Positions 18,963-31,507 of a DNA stretch of 64,000 nucleotides are shown here, in pieces. How positions within the stretch are numbered: the first letter of the stretch is position 1; the number at the start of each line of letters is the position of its first letter. A model generated the notes under the pieces. The model did no database searches. It saw only the letters and a list, made by a program, of their open reading frames with translations, and was not told where the DNA came from. The position numbers and the translations under genes were made by a program. The stretch is from Rostrohypoxylon terebratum (lineage: Eukaryota; Ascomycota; Sordariomycetes; Xylariales; Hypoxylaceae), in contig MU385971.1 in the NCBI GenBank assembly GCA_022497145.1, positions 1 through 64,000 of the forward strand, given 5' to 3'.

Positions 18963-21900
18963 ATGCCTACCGCAACTAGTAAGCGCTCTCGTCGCGCCGC
19001 GTTCGACGACGATGAGGGCAATGATGAAGTCGCCATCATCCAAGCTTCATCTAGTCTACGGAATGAATCGGTTGGTGATCTTTCCTACCTAGTATAGCCC
19101 GTTATATTCTATTCTCTAACTTTTTTGAGCAAAGCAGCGAAAAAAGGCAAGAATATCAAATGCCGGCCCTAGTCAGAAGTCAGCTCGGAGACCTCGCCAA
19201 GAGAGTGTTTCTAGCTCCGACGAAGACGAGGAAATGCAAGAACCGGAAGAGTCCGCCGCGCCAGCTGCAACACAGTACGAGCAGATGCGTGATGCCGGAT
19301 TTCGGCACCTTGAGAATACTGACTTAGATGATCAACGTGCCACCCAGCGCTTGAAGAGCCGGCCCCATATACTCGGGGAGAATCAAGTGGCCCTCAATGC
19401 CATCATCGAGAGCATAACCTGCATAAACTTTATGTGTCATGTAAAGCTACATGTTGAGCTCGGACCCCTGCTCAATTTCATCGTCGGAGAGAATGGAAGT
19501 GGCAAAAGTGCCATTCTAACTGCCATCACTCTTTGCTTGGGCGGAAAAGCTAGCGCGACAAACCGTGGCGGAAGCCTGCGAAGTTTTGTTAAGGAAGGCC
19601 AAGATAATGCCATCTTGATCGTAAAGATCAAGAACCAGGGTCCGGACGCCTATAAACCTGATTTATACGGTCCATCAATCACCGTCGAAAGGCACTTCAC
19701 CAAACTCGGCGCCAGCGGGTTCAAATTGAAGGCATCAAGCGGCAGGGTCATTTCCACCAAGAAAAGCGATGTTGATGACATCGTCGAATATTACTGTCTG
19801 CAAGTTGACAACCCTCTGAACGTGCTCTCTCAGGATAACGCGCGTCAATTCCTAAATGCGGCAACCCCTGTATCCAAATACAAATACTTCGTCCAGGGTA
19901 CTCAATTGGAACAACTTGACCAAGACTACCAACTTCTCCAGGAAACCCTCGAAGCCAACGAGACAAGATTGCTTGCGTATAACGAGAATATCGTGTACCT
20001 GAGAGAGAAGAGTGAAAAGGCTGTTAGACTAAGAGACGCCATTACCAAGAGCGCAGAGATGCGCAGACAGTCAAAAATTTATTCGAATCAACTAGCCTGG
20101 GCCCAGGTATTAGATCAGGAGACTCTTCTGCAAGAGAAGGAGAATGCCATCATCGCAGCCCAAGAAAACATCGACAGAATGGAGGGGGTCGTCGCCGAGA
20201 AAACACAGTACCTTGAAACGATTGACGCTAGGGTCCAAGAAGCGAAGGATTCGCTTAGCGCTCTCAATCAAGAAGAAGCTCACTTTAGAGAGCAGGAAGA
20301 GGAAGCAAAAACAAAGTTCAATGCCGCTAGGGCATCCATCGAACAGACCCATACTCAGGAACGCGATATACATCAACAACTGATCAATGCCTCGCAAAAG
20401 GTCAAGGATTACGAAAAGAAGATACACGAAGAAGAGCAACGTCTCGAGGAAGTCAATGGTGGAGCTCTTACCGAGAAGCAGTGTGAGTTGGAGGAGGCCA
20501 AAAGTGTCATAGACAAGATCAGGGAGTCCCAGAAGTCGCATGCCGAAAATAACTCGCAACTGATCAACGAACTAAATGAAGCTCAGAGGAACGAACAGGA
20601 TGCCGAAGAGCGCACAAATCAAAAACAACAAGAAGTTTCAACCGCCGAGACCCGATTACGAACACTGACGCAAAATCGGAGCGACCCGTTCGCCGGTTTC
20701 GACGCCCGAGTCCCCCATCTCTTGCGTCTTATTGATAGTGACACCGGATTCTCACAGAAGCCCATTGGCCCTATCGGGACACTTATTCAACTGACTAAGC
20801 CAAAGTGGTCGGCGATTTTGGAAAGAACTCTCGGTTCTGTCTTGAGCGGGTTTATCGTCGCTAGTCGACCTGATCAAGTCCGATTAAGTTCTCACATGGA
20901 CAGACAAGGAATTCGAAACTGTCCCATCTACATAGGCTCAAGGACCATACTCAGCAATTTAAGAGAGCCGGACGAGAATTTCGACACTATACTGAGGGCA
21001 TTGAAGATCGATGACCTACGCGTGAGAGATCAATTGGTCATTAACCATAATATTGAGCAAACTATCCTTATTGAGGATCGGGAAGAGGCGGAGCGTGTCA
21101 TGTTCGACGGCCAGCAACCAGAGAACGTCACGGCCTGTTTGTCTTTCCACGACAGCAAAAGGGGCCACGGTTTACGGCTTACCCGACGTGGGAGTTCAAA
21201 CTTTAGTACCACCCCTGTAACTCCTAATTTCAGCCAAAAGTCACGCATGAAATCGGGCGACATAGAGTCACAGATCAACTTCTTCAAAGAGAATATAGAG
21301 CAGCTACGAACGGAGTTTGAAGATTTAGACAAGTCAAGAAGAGCTTTGCATCAAGCAACCCAGCGCTGCGTCCAAGCCGTCAATCAGCACAGGAAGCAAG
21401 GGGCTAGCTTTGAAAAAGATATCCGCGAAGCTCAAGCTCGGGTCAACCACATCGAAGAAGAGCTTGACAAGTTTGAAGGGGTGGATAATAAATTGCAGGG
21501 ATACAAAAATGATCTTCAAGAGGCTCAGGCGCAGAAGGATCACTACGGTAACCAGTTTGGTGAACTAGCCATGCAAAAACAAGAGATGAACAAGGAAGCT
21601 GAGAGTCTTCATGGCGCTTTCAAGAAGGCAAAGGTGGCTTATCAAGACCACAAAGCAAAAATCACTAAGGCTGGAGACAAGGTTAAGAGACTTGAGGAAA
21701 CTCGAAACCTCGCTGTTTCTGAGAAGAACCGAGCTTACGACAGTATCAATCATGCGAGGGTCGAAAAGGCAGACGCAGAGAAGGCAAGGGATAGGCAGGC
21801 GGAACTTGTTGCGGATTATACACGCCAAGCGAGTGCTGTCGCGCCTGACCGAGCCTACGTGCCCGAAGGCGAAACTGTCCAAAGCATCGAGCGCAAATTC

Positions 21901-22652
21901 GAGTCCATCAGAGAGCAGTTGAAGAAAATCCGTCATCAGGTAGGTGCATCGGACGAAGAAATACAGAATCGCGCGTTGCAAGCGATCCAAGAGCATCGTG
22001 AAGCGAAAAAAAATCATAAGAACCTCGTGTCTCTCGTAGACGAATTAAAAAAGGCGTTGATGGATCGGTTACGTAAATGGAGAACATTTCAGAGGCTCAT
22101 ATCCGCCCATGCGCGGTGTAACTTCAACTATCTTCTGAGCGAGCGTGGCTTCAGGGGCGAGCTTTTCCTCGACCACAAAGCCAAGAGACTTCAAGTCCAA
22201 GTCGAACCGGACGAGACAAGGAAGACGAGCTCGGGTAGAAATACGAAGACATTGTCCGGTGGAGAGAAATCATTCTCCTCCATCTGTCTTCTCCTAGCCA
22301 TATGGGACGCGATGGGATCCCCTCTGCGATGCCTTGACGAATTTGACGTTTTCATGGACAATGTTAACCGCGCCATTAGCACCAATATGCTAGTAAGTTC
22401 TCGTGTTCTTGCCAAGTTCCTGCGTAAAACTAATTAACCTCGTGCGCAGATCACCACAGCTCGTCGCTCTGTAGGCAAGCAATTCATTCTCATCACCCCT
22501 AACGCCATCGAAGGCCGAGCAAAGATCGATAAAGATGTCAAGATTATCAGGTAACTTTCCCATAATCCCCCAGTCGCAGAGTCGAACGATTTCAAAACTA
22601 ACAGCATGGCAGACTCACGGATCCCCGACAGCGGCTCATCACGGACCATTGA
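18963..22652 (+). CDS. SMC6: SMC6, ATPase subunit of the SMC5/6 complex
   Basis: The SMC5/6 complex acts on chromosomes in recombinational repair, replication-fork processing and repetitive-DNA stability. Four exons (18963-19070, 19135-22392, 22450-22550 and 22613-22652) code for 1168 residues, normal for Smc6. The N-terminal ATPase half has CINFMCH and Walker A GENGSGKS (about 154-161). Two long coiled coils flank a hinge at about residues 535-700, which includes KPIGPIGTLIQLTKPKW. The C-terminal half has RGFRGELFLDHKAKRL, the ABC signature LSGGEKSFSS and the Walker B-like CLDEFDVFMD. The last two short exons read ITTARRSVGKQFILITP and RLTDPRQRLITDH. The alternative acceptor at 22604 would shift the frame away from this conserved ending, so I used the CAG at 22610-22612. 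A MITE lies just upstream. Confidence 0.95.
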
Positions 22653-23109
22653 TGTATTTCGGTTTACTGTTGTGATACCACATGGGATTAATGCGCAGGG
22701 CACTCATCTGGCCAGGGGCGTTCCGAGGATGTGTCTTGAGGAGTTCGAGCGATACCTTGATGGTTCGTATGGAGGATTCAAAAAGGTTTCTGTGTTGATA
22801 TTGCACCAAGAAGGTGGCTAGGCAGATACCTATCATAGACTGCTGGCTGCCTCGTTGCTGTTGCTACGTGATGTAGGTAATATAGGAATAGTGGTGAGTT
22901 GTATGATGTCACCTAGCTGAACCTCGCAAACCTTGGGTTCGACTTTTTCCCCTCGCGCATAATTCCAACCCAAGTGTCTCATACACTATTCGTAGCCCGT
23001 ATATGAATATTTACTATACACGTACTATATACAGAAATTTCTCTACTTCGCCGATGCCTTACCCTAGGAGTACCTAACATTCCGGTTCAAGTATATGCGT
23101 GTTTTCGAA
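22653..23109. other. Convergent intergenic, no gene seen
   Basis: A 457-bp 3'-to-3' spacer between SMC6 and COQ9. Only isolated TACCTA words occur, no cluster. Confidence 0.5.
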
Positions 23110-24071
23110 CTATATCCGGACGCCCTTGCTCCGGAGTACGTTTACTCCAGCCGAGGCCGTGAAACCTACCCACTGGGCGACGCTACCCAAGGCACTACCC
23201 GCCTTGCTCGTCTCGTCGAGGCGACGCTGCAGGAAGGCGCGGGTCTCGCCGAAGCCGGGAGATCGGTCGTTCGTCATGAAGAGCTCAGAAGAGGCGTAGA
23301 TCACGGAAAGCGACCCGCGTTTTGTGTACCACGACGGGTCAACGGAAGTGTCGCCGGCCAGGTAGTAAATCTCATCGGCAAGAAGGGCTAGTTCGCGTAG
23401 CGAGGCAGGTACGTGAGAGGGCTGTGCCATGACGGCTAAGGCCTGCGGGTTTGGGGAGGGATTGGATTAGCTAAACAACTGGTGAAGCGAAGCGAGATGG
23501 GATGGGATGGGATGGAAGGGAAGGGAAGGGAAGGGAAGGGAACGGCGGTTGCGCGCAAAAGTAATGACGAGCAAAAGATAGGTGTAAAAGGTAGACTAAC
23601 CTCTTGCCAACGGTGATTTACTTCTTGGTTTCCCATTAACCTCTCCCATGTCAGTCGCTCAAGTTTATCTGGAACTTGCAATGGCAAAGTTCCGTCGCCC
23701 TGAGAGTTGAATATAAAGTCGGTCCGCGGTGCAAGAGCTTCCCGTTGGGTTACTAGATGGTATCTTATCAGGCTGAAAGGTCCCTCGGGAAGTAGGTTGG
23801 TGCTGATATCGAGATAACCGGCATCGCGGGCGCCGAGAGACAGAGCGTGTTGGGTGAAACCATGCTCCGGAACATGGCGGTAGGCTGCTGATAAGATTGC
23901 TTGTTCGGCGGCGCCGAATACGCCTGAGGGTGGCGGGTGGTCATAGGACTGATACGATCGACGTAGAGCCGGACTACGAAGTGATTGAGAGCGTGAATGT
24001 GGTAGTTGTTGATGTTGGACAGTTTGTCGTACAAGGGCCGTGAGCCTGGTTGCCGCCCGCGACGGGGCCAT
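23110..24071 (-). CDS. COQ9: COQ9, ubiquinone biosynthesis lipid-binding protein
   Basis: COQ9 is a TetR-fold lipid-binding protein of the mitochondrial matrix face that works with the hydroxylase COQ7 in the coenzyme Q synthome. Two exons, 24071-23601 and 23442-23110, join in phase 0 and code for 267 residues. The N terminus MAPSRAATRLTALVRQTVQ is Arg-rich without acidic residues, as in a mitochondrial presequence. Conserved segments follow: AILSAAYRHVPEHGFTQHAL, GARDAGYLDISTNL, and NHRWQE; then across the intron ALAVMAQPSHVPASLREL, YYLAGDTSVDPSWYTKR, ASSELFMTNDRSPGF and VGFTASAGVNVLRSKGVRI. I start at the second in-frame Met because it opens the presequence. The intron contains a (GGGAT)n(GGGAA)n tract. 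Confidence 0.94.
23495..23543. repeat. (GGGAT)n/(GGGAA)n tract in COQ9 intron
   Basis: Three to four GGGAT units grade into five GGGAA units on the plus strand. Read on the coding strand this is a pyrimidine-rich TTCCC/ATCCC tract inside the single COQ9 intron. Confidence 0.8.
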
Positions 24072-24474
24072 GTTGAACTTATGAGAACCTCGACCTGGAA
24101 CGACGGATCGCAAGGACCAACACTATGTTGCGATGTTGCGATACTGCAATACTGCGAAACTGCGACACTGCAATAATGGTAGAACAAGGTCGGCAAGTTT
24201 TCTGTTGCTTCTATGGATGTACACTATTAGCTAAGTAGCTAATGGAGCTCGGGTTGTTTTGCGATGGAATATTCCATTTTCAGTTTTCAATGGTTAGGTA
24301 CTAATACTAAAATGACGATCTTTCGATCTTTCGATCTTCTACTAATAGTACGACATATTTAAATTCTGGGTCTTTTTAGAAAACTGATCACTCGGCTACA
24401 GCTGCCACGAGTAGTTAACGGTCTGGGTCATAGCTTAGACCGGAGATCTCCCGGTTTTCCGGTATCGACATCTG

Positions 24475-24690
24475 GATCCACTTAGGTACTAGGTAGTAGT
24501 GTATACATACCTAGTATTTTACTGGATACCGGACCTAGGTACATTATGGATGTATCTAATATGTACCTACCTAATAGTAGGTAACCTAGGACCTACCTAC
24601 TAGGTACCTAGTATACATTATATTATAATAATGAAAGTTCATGTGCAAATGTAGATAGATACTTAAGACTTAAGTAAGTCCTAGGTAGTT
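24475..24690. repeat. TACCTAG/CTAGGTA-type palindromic cluster
   Basis: It includes TTAGGTACTAGGTAG, ACCTAGGTACATTATGG, and TAGGTAACCTAGGACCTACC. It lies in the 5' flank of COQ9. Confidence 0.65.
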
Positions 24691-26884
24691 ACATCCATGT
24701 TTTGTCGACAAGTCAAAATGACGCCGGCGTATTTTTATGAATCTCTAAGGCATTCGTATTATTAGGTATTTATTTCACATACAAGTGTCGTTATCATTTA
24801 TAATACATCATGATGGATTATCTATCATCTGCGTGGTTCATACATATGATCGCATATTATGTAGTACCAACCCGCAACCCGCAACCCAGGTCCTCTGATA
24901 CGCCCCTATCTTACATCGTCCAAATAGATGGAGCTGCTGGGACGTTCCCAATATACGTAGACTTTTCTAACAATAATCCGTAGCTATTTTTTGTAGAACC
25001 AATTTTCAATTCGTTTAAATGGCCTACGAGTAGTTTCAGGCAAGCTCCACGAAAATAACATTCGGAAAGGAGGCGAAAGATCAGCTGGGGAGACATCAGG
25101 TGAAGAGATACGGCTAAGTAGGTAGGTCAGTTCTGAATGTTCTGAATGGCTGTTGGAAAGACGGCACCCCTACTAGGAGGGCAATTTGTTTCTCTTTCAA
25201 CTGTCCCCCCCCTTTTTTTTTTCCTTTTTCAACTCAAGATGCCGTGCCGCTGTCCCAAATTTTGAATGCTTAGGATGTATCATACAAAAGGTAGCCTAGA
25301 ACTTAGGCACTTACACATAGGTATCACCGGTGATCATAAGAAACTGGAGTACAAGTTCCGTAATTAACGTTGAGAAGACTTTGATTCTACAATTTGGAAA
25401 TCATGATCATGTCGCAAGTCATTTCCTCCTAGACGCTTACAAACGTGGTCCTCCCCCCTCATCCCACTGCTCAAGGACCTGGAAAGAATAAAATCTTTAG
25501 TCTCCTAGCATGGCGCTATCAGCAGCCCTACTGGAACTTGCTCTGGGACGGGCTTGTTTCCTGTTGGACTCTATATTCTCTATTTCCTGTATCCTGTATC
25601 CTGTATTCTCTGTACCTACCTACTAAGCTATTTAGCATTGCTGAGGGGCAGCGATGTGACAAGACGATATTACGAGTGGGTAAGAGAACAGGGGGTATTG
25701 CGACTCAGCTTTGCTATCCTTACAAGGTAGTTCGTTGACGCTATACGATATCTCAATCGGCTAGTTGATTTATATTCTATCAGTGTCTACGATTTGCAAG
25801 CCACAATCCAATCCTATTTACGACCCGATAGCCCGAGAACTTTTGTTTCCTCGGACGGCTCGTAAGCACACCGATAGTCGGTTGACTCTCTAGGTAGGGC
25901 CTAGGTATATTATTGGAATATCCTAAATATCAGCCAATAAAGGGGTCCCGCCGGTCTCCCAGTATCCATGAATGGCTAGGTAGGTTAGGTATCTTCTTAC
26001 CCACAGTAGTAGTTGCTCCTCCAATGTAAGATGGACACTAATCATTGCTATTGGGCAAGTTGATGAGTTACATGCGCATGTCGTTGCCTTTTGACAGCGT
26101 CAGGACAAGCCGTGGGTTACCGCTAATCGCTCTCTGTGTCCTTTCTACCTTGTACAGCTTGTACAGCCCGTACTAGTTATGTTCAGTGAGGGTAAACAAC
26201 TTAACGTCTCGAATTTCCACGGGTTGCGCTGAAGTACAATCTACAAATTTACTTTGGTAAGGACGGGATCGTCATCCAAGCCTTCAATCTCACCAGGCTA
26301 ACATATACATACAAGTGGCACTGCTTCCAATATCAACTACTAATTTGGTACATGCCATACAGGTAAACTGCTAGTTTGAGTCCACGAACCAGCCGAGTGG
26401 GAAGGAATACCTAAACCCTCTTTGAGTGGGAGAATCTCGATACGGTGCTGCAAAGCCATGTTCCATTCTAGCCCCTAGAGAACTAATCTGGTGGCACTAC
26501 ATCTGTTGTACAACCACAGATGGCGGCTGAGAACGAATATTGGCTCCTAGTCCTAGAAAGGCGGCACCTCATGAACATATCAGTTACCAATCAGCGAGCA
26601 TATTTCCGGGTGTGAGAATAGGTGGGCGCTTTTTGTAGCCCAGGTAGTAACTAAGTCAAGATTTCGGTAACGATGATGCCACCGTTTCTGTCCTGGTTTG
26701 ATTCAGCTATTACTGACAGCAATGTCCCCGTATCATTGCACAATGTCTCCGGTGTGAACACTGAAGGTGGAAGGACAGGGGCATTGCCGCTTGGATGCAG
26801 CTTGCTCGAAGCAGTATATAATTTCTTTGATGGCGGTGAGTTTAGTGATATCTATCAGAACATATCTTTATCTATAGTATAAGG

Positions 26885-27195
26885 TTATGTAGGTACCTAT
26901 AATTTAGGTATGAGATGTATTGGATGTGCTGCTGACCTCTCTAGAACTGAGTCCTATGTAGGTAGGTAGGAATGTTTACGACGCAGCAGACCTCGGTTTT
27001 AGGCTTAGACGGAATGGTAGCAGATACCCCGTATGTGTCCAACAAATTAAATACCTACCTACCTACCCACCCATGATCGAAATTCAGAATAGGGGCTAAA
27101 TCGCAATTCACATAAAGTACATACTAACTGGCTACCTACTGCTTGACTTACATACGTCCACTACAATACCTATAACCTACCTACATATCAATTGC
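26885..27195. repeat. TACCTAG-type cluster, GTAGGTAGG variant
   Basis: It includes ATGTAGGTACCTATAATTTA, ATGTAGGTAGGTAGGAATG and ACCTACCTACCTACCC. It lies within the gene-poor region. Confidence 0.55.
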
Positions 27196-29548
27196 TATTA
27201 CGTTTAAAGTCCCTTGCCACTTGCTGTCCTTCGAAGAAGCATTGGCTATAAATCAGTAATTGCGCGGTTGATAAGTCCACTCAATTTATGTCCAAGGTAA
27301 TCATTAGACATTAAACGGTTACGACAACACCGGTTGATCTTGGGAATTTGGAGGCTCTTTCCTGGCCCAAGATAAATTGTTTGATCATTCTATTGCTGCA
27401 TAGGATCATACTACTATGTAAGTATGAAGAGCTTTCCGTAAGAGACAAATTGCTATTAGCAGGCATTATTGCGGTAGGCTCGGAGCCGAGGGCCACGAAG
27501 ATTTGGTTCGCGCTGCAGGCGCCCATTTAGGGACCAACCTACCTAGGTAAAAATGATAGGTCAGAAAAAAAAAAAAGACAGGAGGAAAAAGAAAAGACAG
27601 ACTAAGCCCTGAATCTTTACCGTGGCTGCGTGGCCACCAAGTAACGATCGATTATTACGCTTGAAATCTCCCGAAATCGCAATAGGATTCTATGCCCAAA
27701 TGCGAAAGCCTTGTCCCTATCCGTATCCTATTATTATTATTCATCTAGCCTTGGAATTCTGTATGTACTACATCTAGATGTCAGTGGAGTCTGGACATAC
27801 CGACCTGCACTATGGGACTATGGGACTATGGGTGTTGCAAGCTTTGCGTGCCTAGGACATAGGTCCTATGTAGGTATGCTTTGGGCGCCCAGGGTTACAA
27901 TGCGACTGTGACAGTGATCCTGGACGTTGGTAAGTACTAAGACTTTGGCGTCAAGACATGGCTGGTGCAGCGGTCCGATCTCTCCAATACGGTGGCTACT
28001 GTATGAAGTACCGTTGAGACTTGCTTGCATCGACCAATTCATGTTATGCACTACCTATACATACATATGCGTGAAGAGCTGGACGGTAAGTATAGTTGGT
28101 GAAGTGCGGGAGCCTCTGACATGAATCCACGGAGCTGGGAAGTCAGTGATCATACAACAAGGGGAGCTAAAGAGTTCATCGAGCTTGGACCACACATGGA
28201 TAATCGGCGCACTTCCGCTAGTGGATAAGACTTACATAGTGCACAGATCATAGATGTCCAGACACACAACACATTATGGTCGGTATCCATGATTCCATGT
28301 ATTATCTTGTATGTATGTTCAAGTAGTTGAATACAAACTTCACCTTAATACCATTCTTGTTTCCGAATATCTGAGTAGTAAGTACACAGGTATTGAACCT
28401 AAAACAAAGCTAGACGATTACCTAGCAGCATAAAAACTGCTGCTTATAAGACATCCACCTCTCCAACAAACCTGTACTATTGTCGAATCTACTATGTACA
28501 ATCGGATGAGTACCTGTGGGATGACCACGAACGCCACGAACGCCACGAGCGCCAAGATGCGCGTTCCTCAGGGATTCATCAGAGCGGGAGCTATTCTACC
28601 CTTGCTAGACGCAGCAAGAGTGAATATCCACCACTTAACTGGCGCCATTCGTGCTATACTACATAGGTAGTACATAGTACATAGTATGTACGTAGATGGA
28701 TCGGGTTGCCGTATGCGCGTTTTCAACAAGGCAAATGGACAAGGCCACTTGTAATATTACGAGGCGGTTATAGATCGTCTAAGCTCCATATGGATGTGCG
28801 TACCTACGTTGTAAGTATATATAACGTTAGGCATAGATTTCAGATTGAGGTTTGCGAAATAGATTGGTCCATATGTATGTGTTAACGCAACCTTACTCGT
28901 CGAGTCCTTACAGGACGTATGACATACATAGTATATACATAGCGCTGATAATTTCCGGTTCTACGGTGGTAATGGTAGTAGGGCTAGCCTGTCAGCACCC
29001 GTACATACTTAGTAGAAGACGCTTCCGACTCCTAAGGCCAAGCCAATAGGCTTAGGTGATACTAATGGGTCCATGGATGCCTACCTCATGATCGACATAT
29101 TTTTAGAATTTTTTAGAATTTTTTTTTATATACACGTTCGATCCTATCCGGTCAAGACAAGCCTTAATAAGAGGCTTCAGAGCCTTGAGTTATCTTCGTC
29201 GGTATATAGCAATCGAAACCGCTGACATTGTGTTTTACAACTACTATGTATGTAGGTCAAAATATCTATATATTGGGTCGGAATTGTTTCCTTAATAAGT
29301 CTCACGGTGACATCGCATTCCTCGGAACATGTCGGGTTACGACTTTTAACATGCCTTGCGGGACCAGCGCCATCACAGCATCGACGGCACCTAAAAAGCC
29401 ACACGGGGGCACGGGGGTCCACGGGGGAAATTCTGGAAGGGGCCAGGTAGGCTATGGGCTTCAGAACTGGCGGACTGGTCGATTTGAACCGGTGTAGAAT
29501 TTTCACATACGCGTGCGTTGAATGATGTATATTACTATGTATATAACT

Positions 29549-29587
<39 letters not shown>

Positions 29588-29590
29588 CAT
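29549..29590. repeat. (TATACA)n microsatellite
   Basis: About six hexamers. On the minus strand they create an artificial Tyr-Val run in an open frame. Confidence 0.85.
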
Positions 29591-29785
29591 AGGTACATAC
29601 CTAAAATTTGAGTAGGTATGTACCAGGTATATGCCTAGGTATGTATGTACTATGTCTAATACTATGTATATATAAGTACCTAGGTATGCATATTTAAAGG
29701 TATATACCTACAACTCTAAGCACTTGACGAGGCAGCCTTGGAGCCACGTAAGCTCGAGTCAGTAAGTTACCTACCTACCTACCTA
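29590..29785. repeat. TACCTAG/CTAGGTA-type palindromic cluster
   Basis: It includes ATAGGTACATACC, ATATGCCTAGGTATG and TTACCTACCTACCTACC. Confidence 0.6.
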
Positions 29786-30766
29786 CTGCTCTCTAAGGCT
29801 GCATACTATATAAGAGCTCGTTGCATAATAATTAAGAACACTAACGCATCGAAGAAATTGCGTTAAGCGCAATTAGGAAATAGAAATAAAAAAACAAAAA
29901 AAACAAAAAAAAAAACAAAAAAAACAAAGAAACAACACAACAACACAACAACAAAATACGTAGAGAAAAAAAAAGATCGGCAAAGTGGCAAATAGGTAAA
30001 AATCTAAGCATGATAAGTAATAATAGTAACAGTTCTTTCCTTCTTTCTTTGTTAAGTCTCTCCAAGGCGTCCAAGGCGTCGTTTTCCCTTAAAACAACAG
30101 GGCAGGGATGGAAAAAGTATAACATGTGCATTAGTGGGTAATAATCACGATTGCGGGGCTATTTTCTTCTCTCCCCGAAAACGCCAATGCCTTAAATCTG
30201 ACCAATCAGAACGTATAATTCATTTGACTCGAACGCGGTATTCTTTTGGGGGCCACTTTCCAATCGCGTCCACGCTTTCAGCCCAATTCCTAAAATCCTA
30301 TCCGTCCACACATTCAACACGTCCACACACATCCACACACATCCGTCCACAACCGACCACCCGTCCACAACCAGCATTCATCGAACGCATCTCCCCAGAT
30401 TTTTTTCCCCCTTCCCTTTCCCATTCTCGTCCACACTGATACTTGGAACTGGTACATCTCCTGCAGCAAGCATATTCAAGGTTTAACTTTAGGTCCAGGT
30501 ACGTACGTATGAGCCGCCGACCGTCTTGGTCGCATATGCACACCCTCCTACGCCCCCAGCTTTTTTTTTTGGACTGTCTGCCTGCCTGCCTGCTTGCCTG
30601 CCTGTATCGAGTTGCTATTTTGTTTTGTATTTTATTATTTTTATTTTTTCAAAATATTTTTTTTTTTTAAAAAAAATCCCCAACCTTTTTCTGCATAATC
30701 AGCCACTCACCGGTACACTTTTGCGCGACACCAGCAAACAGGAACAGGCATATCGTTCTCCGTCTC

Positions 30767-30798
30767 GCCTTGCCTTGCCTTGCCTTGCCTTGCCTTAC
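30767..30798. repeat. (CCTTG)n tandem repeat
   Basis: About six pentamers in the pyrimidine-rich region upstream of the RNA-binding protein gene. Confidence 0.75.
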
Positions 30799-31507
30799 CT
30801 ACCTCCTACTCTGCCATCCAATCTACATTACACGTACATGACATTACCTAGCATTACGTCGAGAAACACCCATATAGCCCATACATCCATACATCCATAC
30901 ACGTCGCGTTCCTAGCAGCCTCAACTACTAATCGTCCGCGCGCGTTTTGTCTGTTGATACATACATACTATTTGCTACGCATCTCTCCCAGTGACCTCCC
31001 GTCCTGGTTTTGCTGCTGGTGCCCGCTGCTGACAGTGTCTTGGTACTGGTAATCGGTGTTGGTGTTGCCGACTTTTGCGTCGTTTTTCTCCTGCATATAC
31101 ACATACCACATACCACATAAACCTTTCTCCCCCTATCCCGTATACGGCACCAGCCCAGGCCCTCTGTCAGCGCAGCCGGTCATTGTGCAATTCGAATGCA
31201 GAGGCGCTGAATCACACCCGATACAAACCCTCTTGTACCTCGTCACTTTCATCCCCTAAGCCTTAATATTGCGTTTTAGTTCCTCCCCCCCTTTTATTCC
31301 CTTTCAGCTAGCGAGGGTCCCCGTAAAGGTTCAGCGCACTCCTTGTCACTTTTGAAGACTCACCCCTCCAATACATACAGACAGGTTTACTTACTTTCCC
31401 CCGGCTTACCAGCGCTATCGTTGGTACATGATTGTCGGCAGAGAAAAAAAAATCTTCTCAGACAAGACGGCTAAGCTCGACAAAGTCGTTTCTCGACGTA
31501 TCTAGCT

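Larger units (their letters stand above)
24072..31507. other. Gene-poor region of about 7.4 kb
   Basis: No frame longer than 140 codons occurs, and none resembles a known protein or joins convincingly at splice sites. The region holds TACCTAG-type clusters at about 24475-24690, 26885-27195 and 29590-29785, a (TATACA)n microsatellite, AT-rich parts near 24750-24870, and from about 30.1 kb a pyrimidine-rich stretch that looks like the promoter and 5' leader of the RNA-binding protein gene. A small frame at 26673-26882 (69 aa, ATG start) is the only ATG-led frame I would re-examine; I do not annotate it. Confidence 0.5.

Noticed and set aside
22606..22821. 71-codon plus-strand frame after SMC6 exon 3
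   Set aside because: It overlaps the last SMC6 exon in another frame. The true exon reads RLTDPRQRLITDH and stops at 22652.
29475..29510. Possible tRNA T-arm (GGTCGATTTGAACC)
   Set aside because: It lacks the TTCRANY loop and no acceptor or anticodon stem can be built around it.
29177..29590. 137-codon minus-strand frame starting MYVYVYVY
   Set aside because: The start is the (TATACA)n microsatellite and the rest has no protein-like features.
29541..29592. Regular short repeats as a CRISPR array
   Set aside because: The hexamer tandem has no spacers; this is a eukaryotic nuclear sequence.
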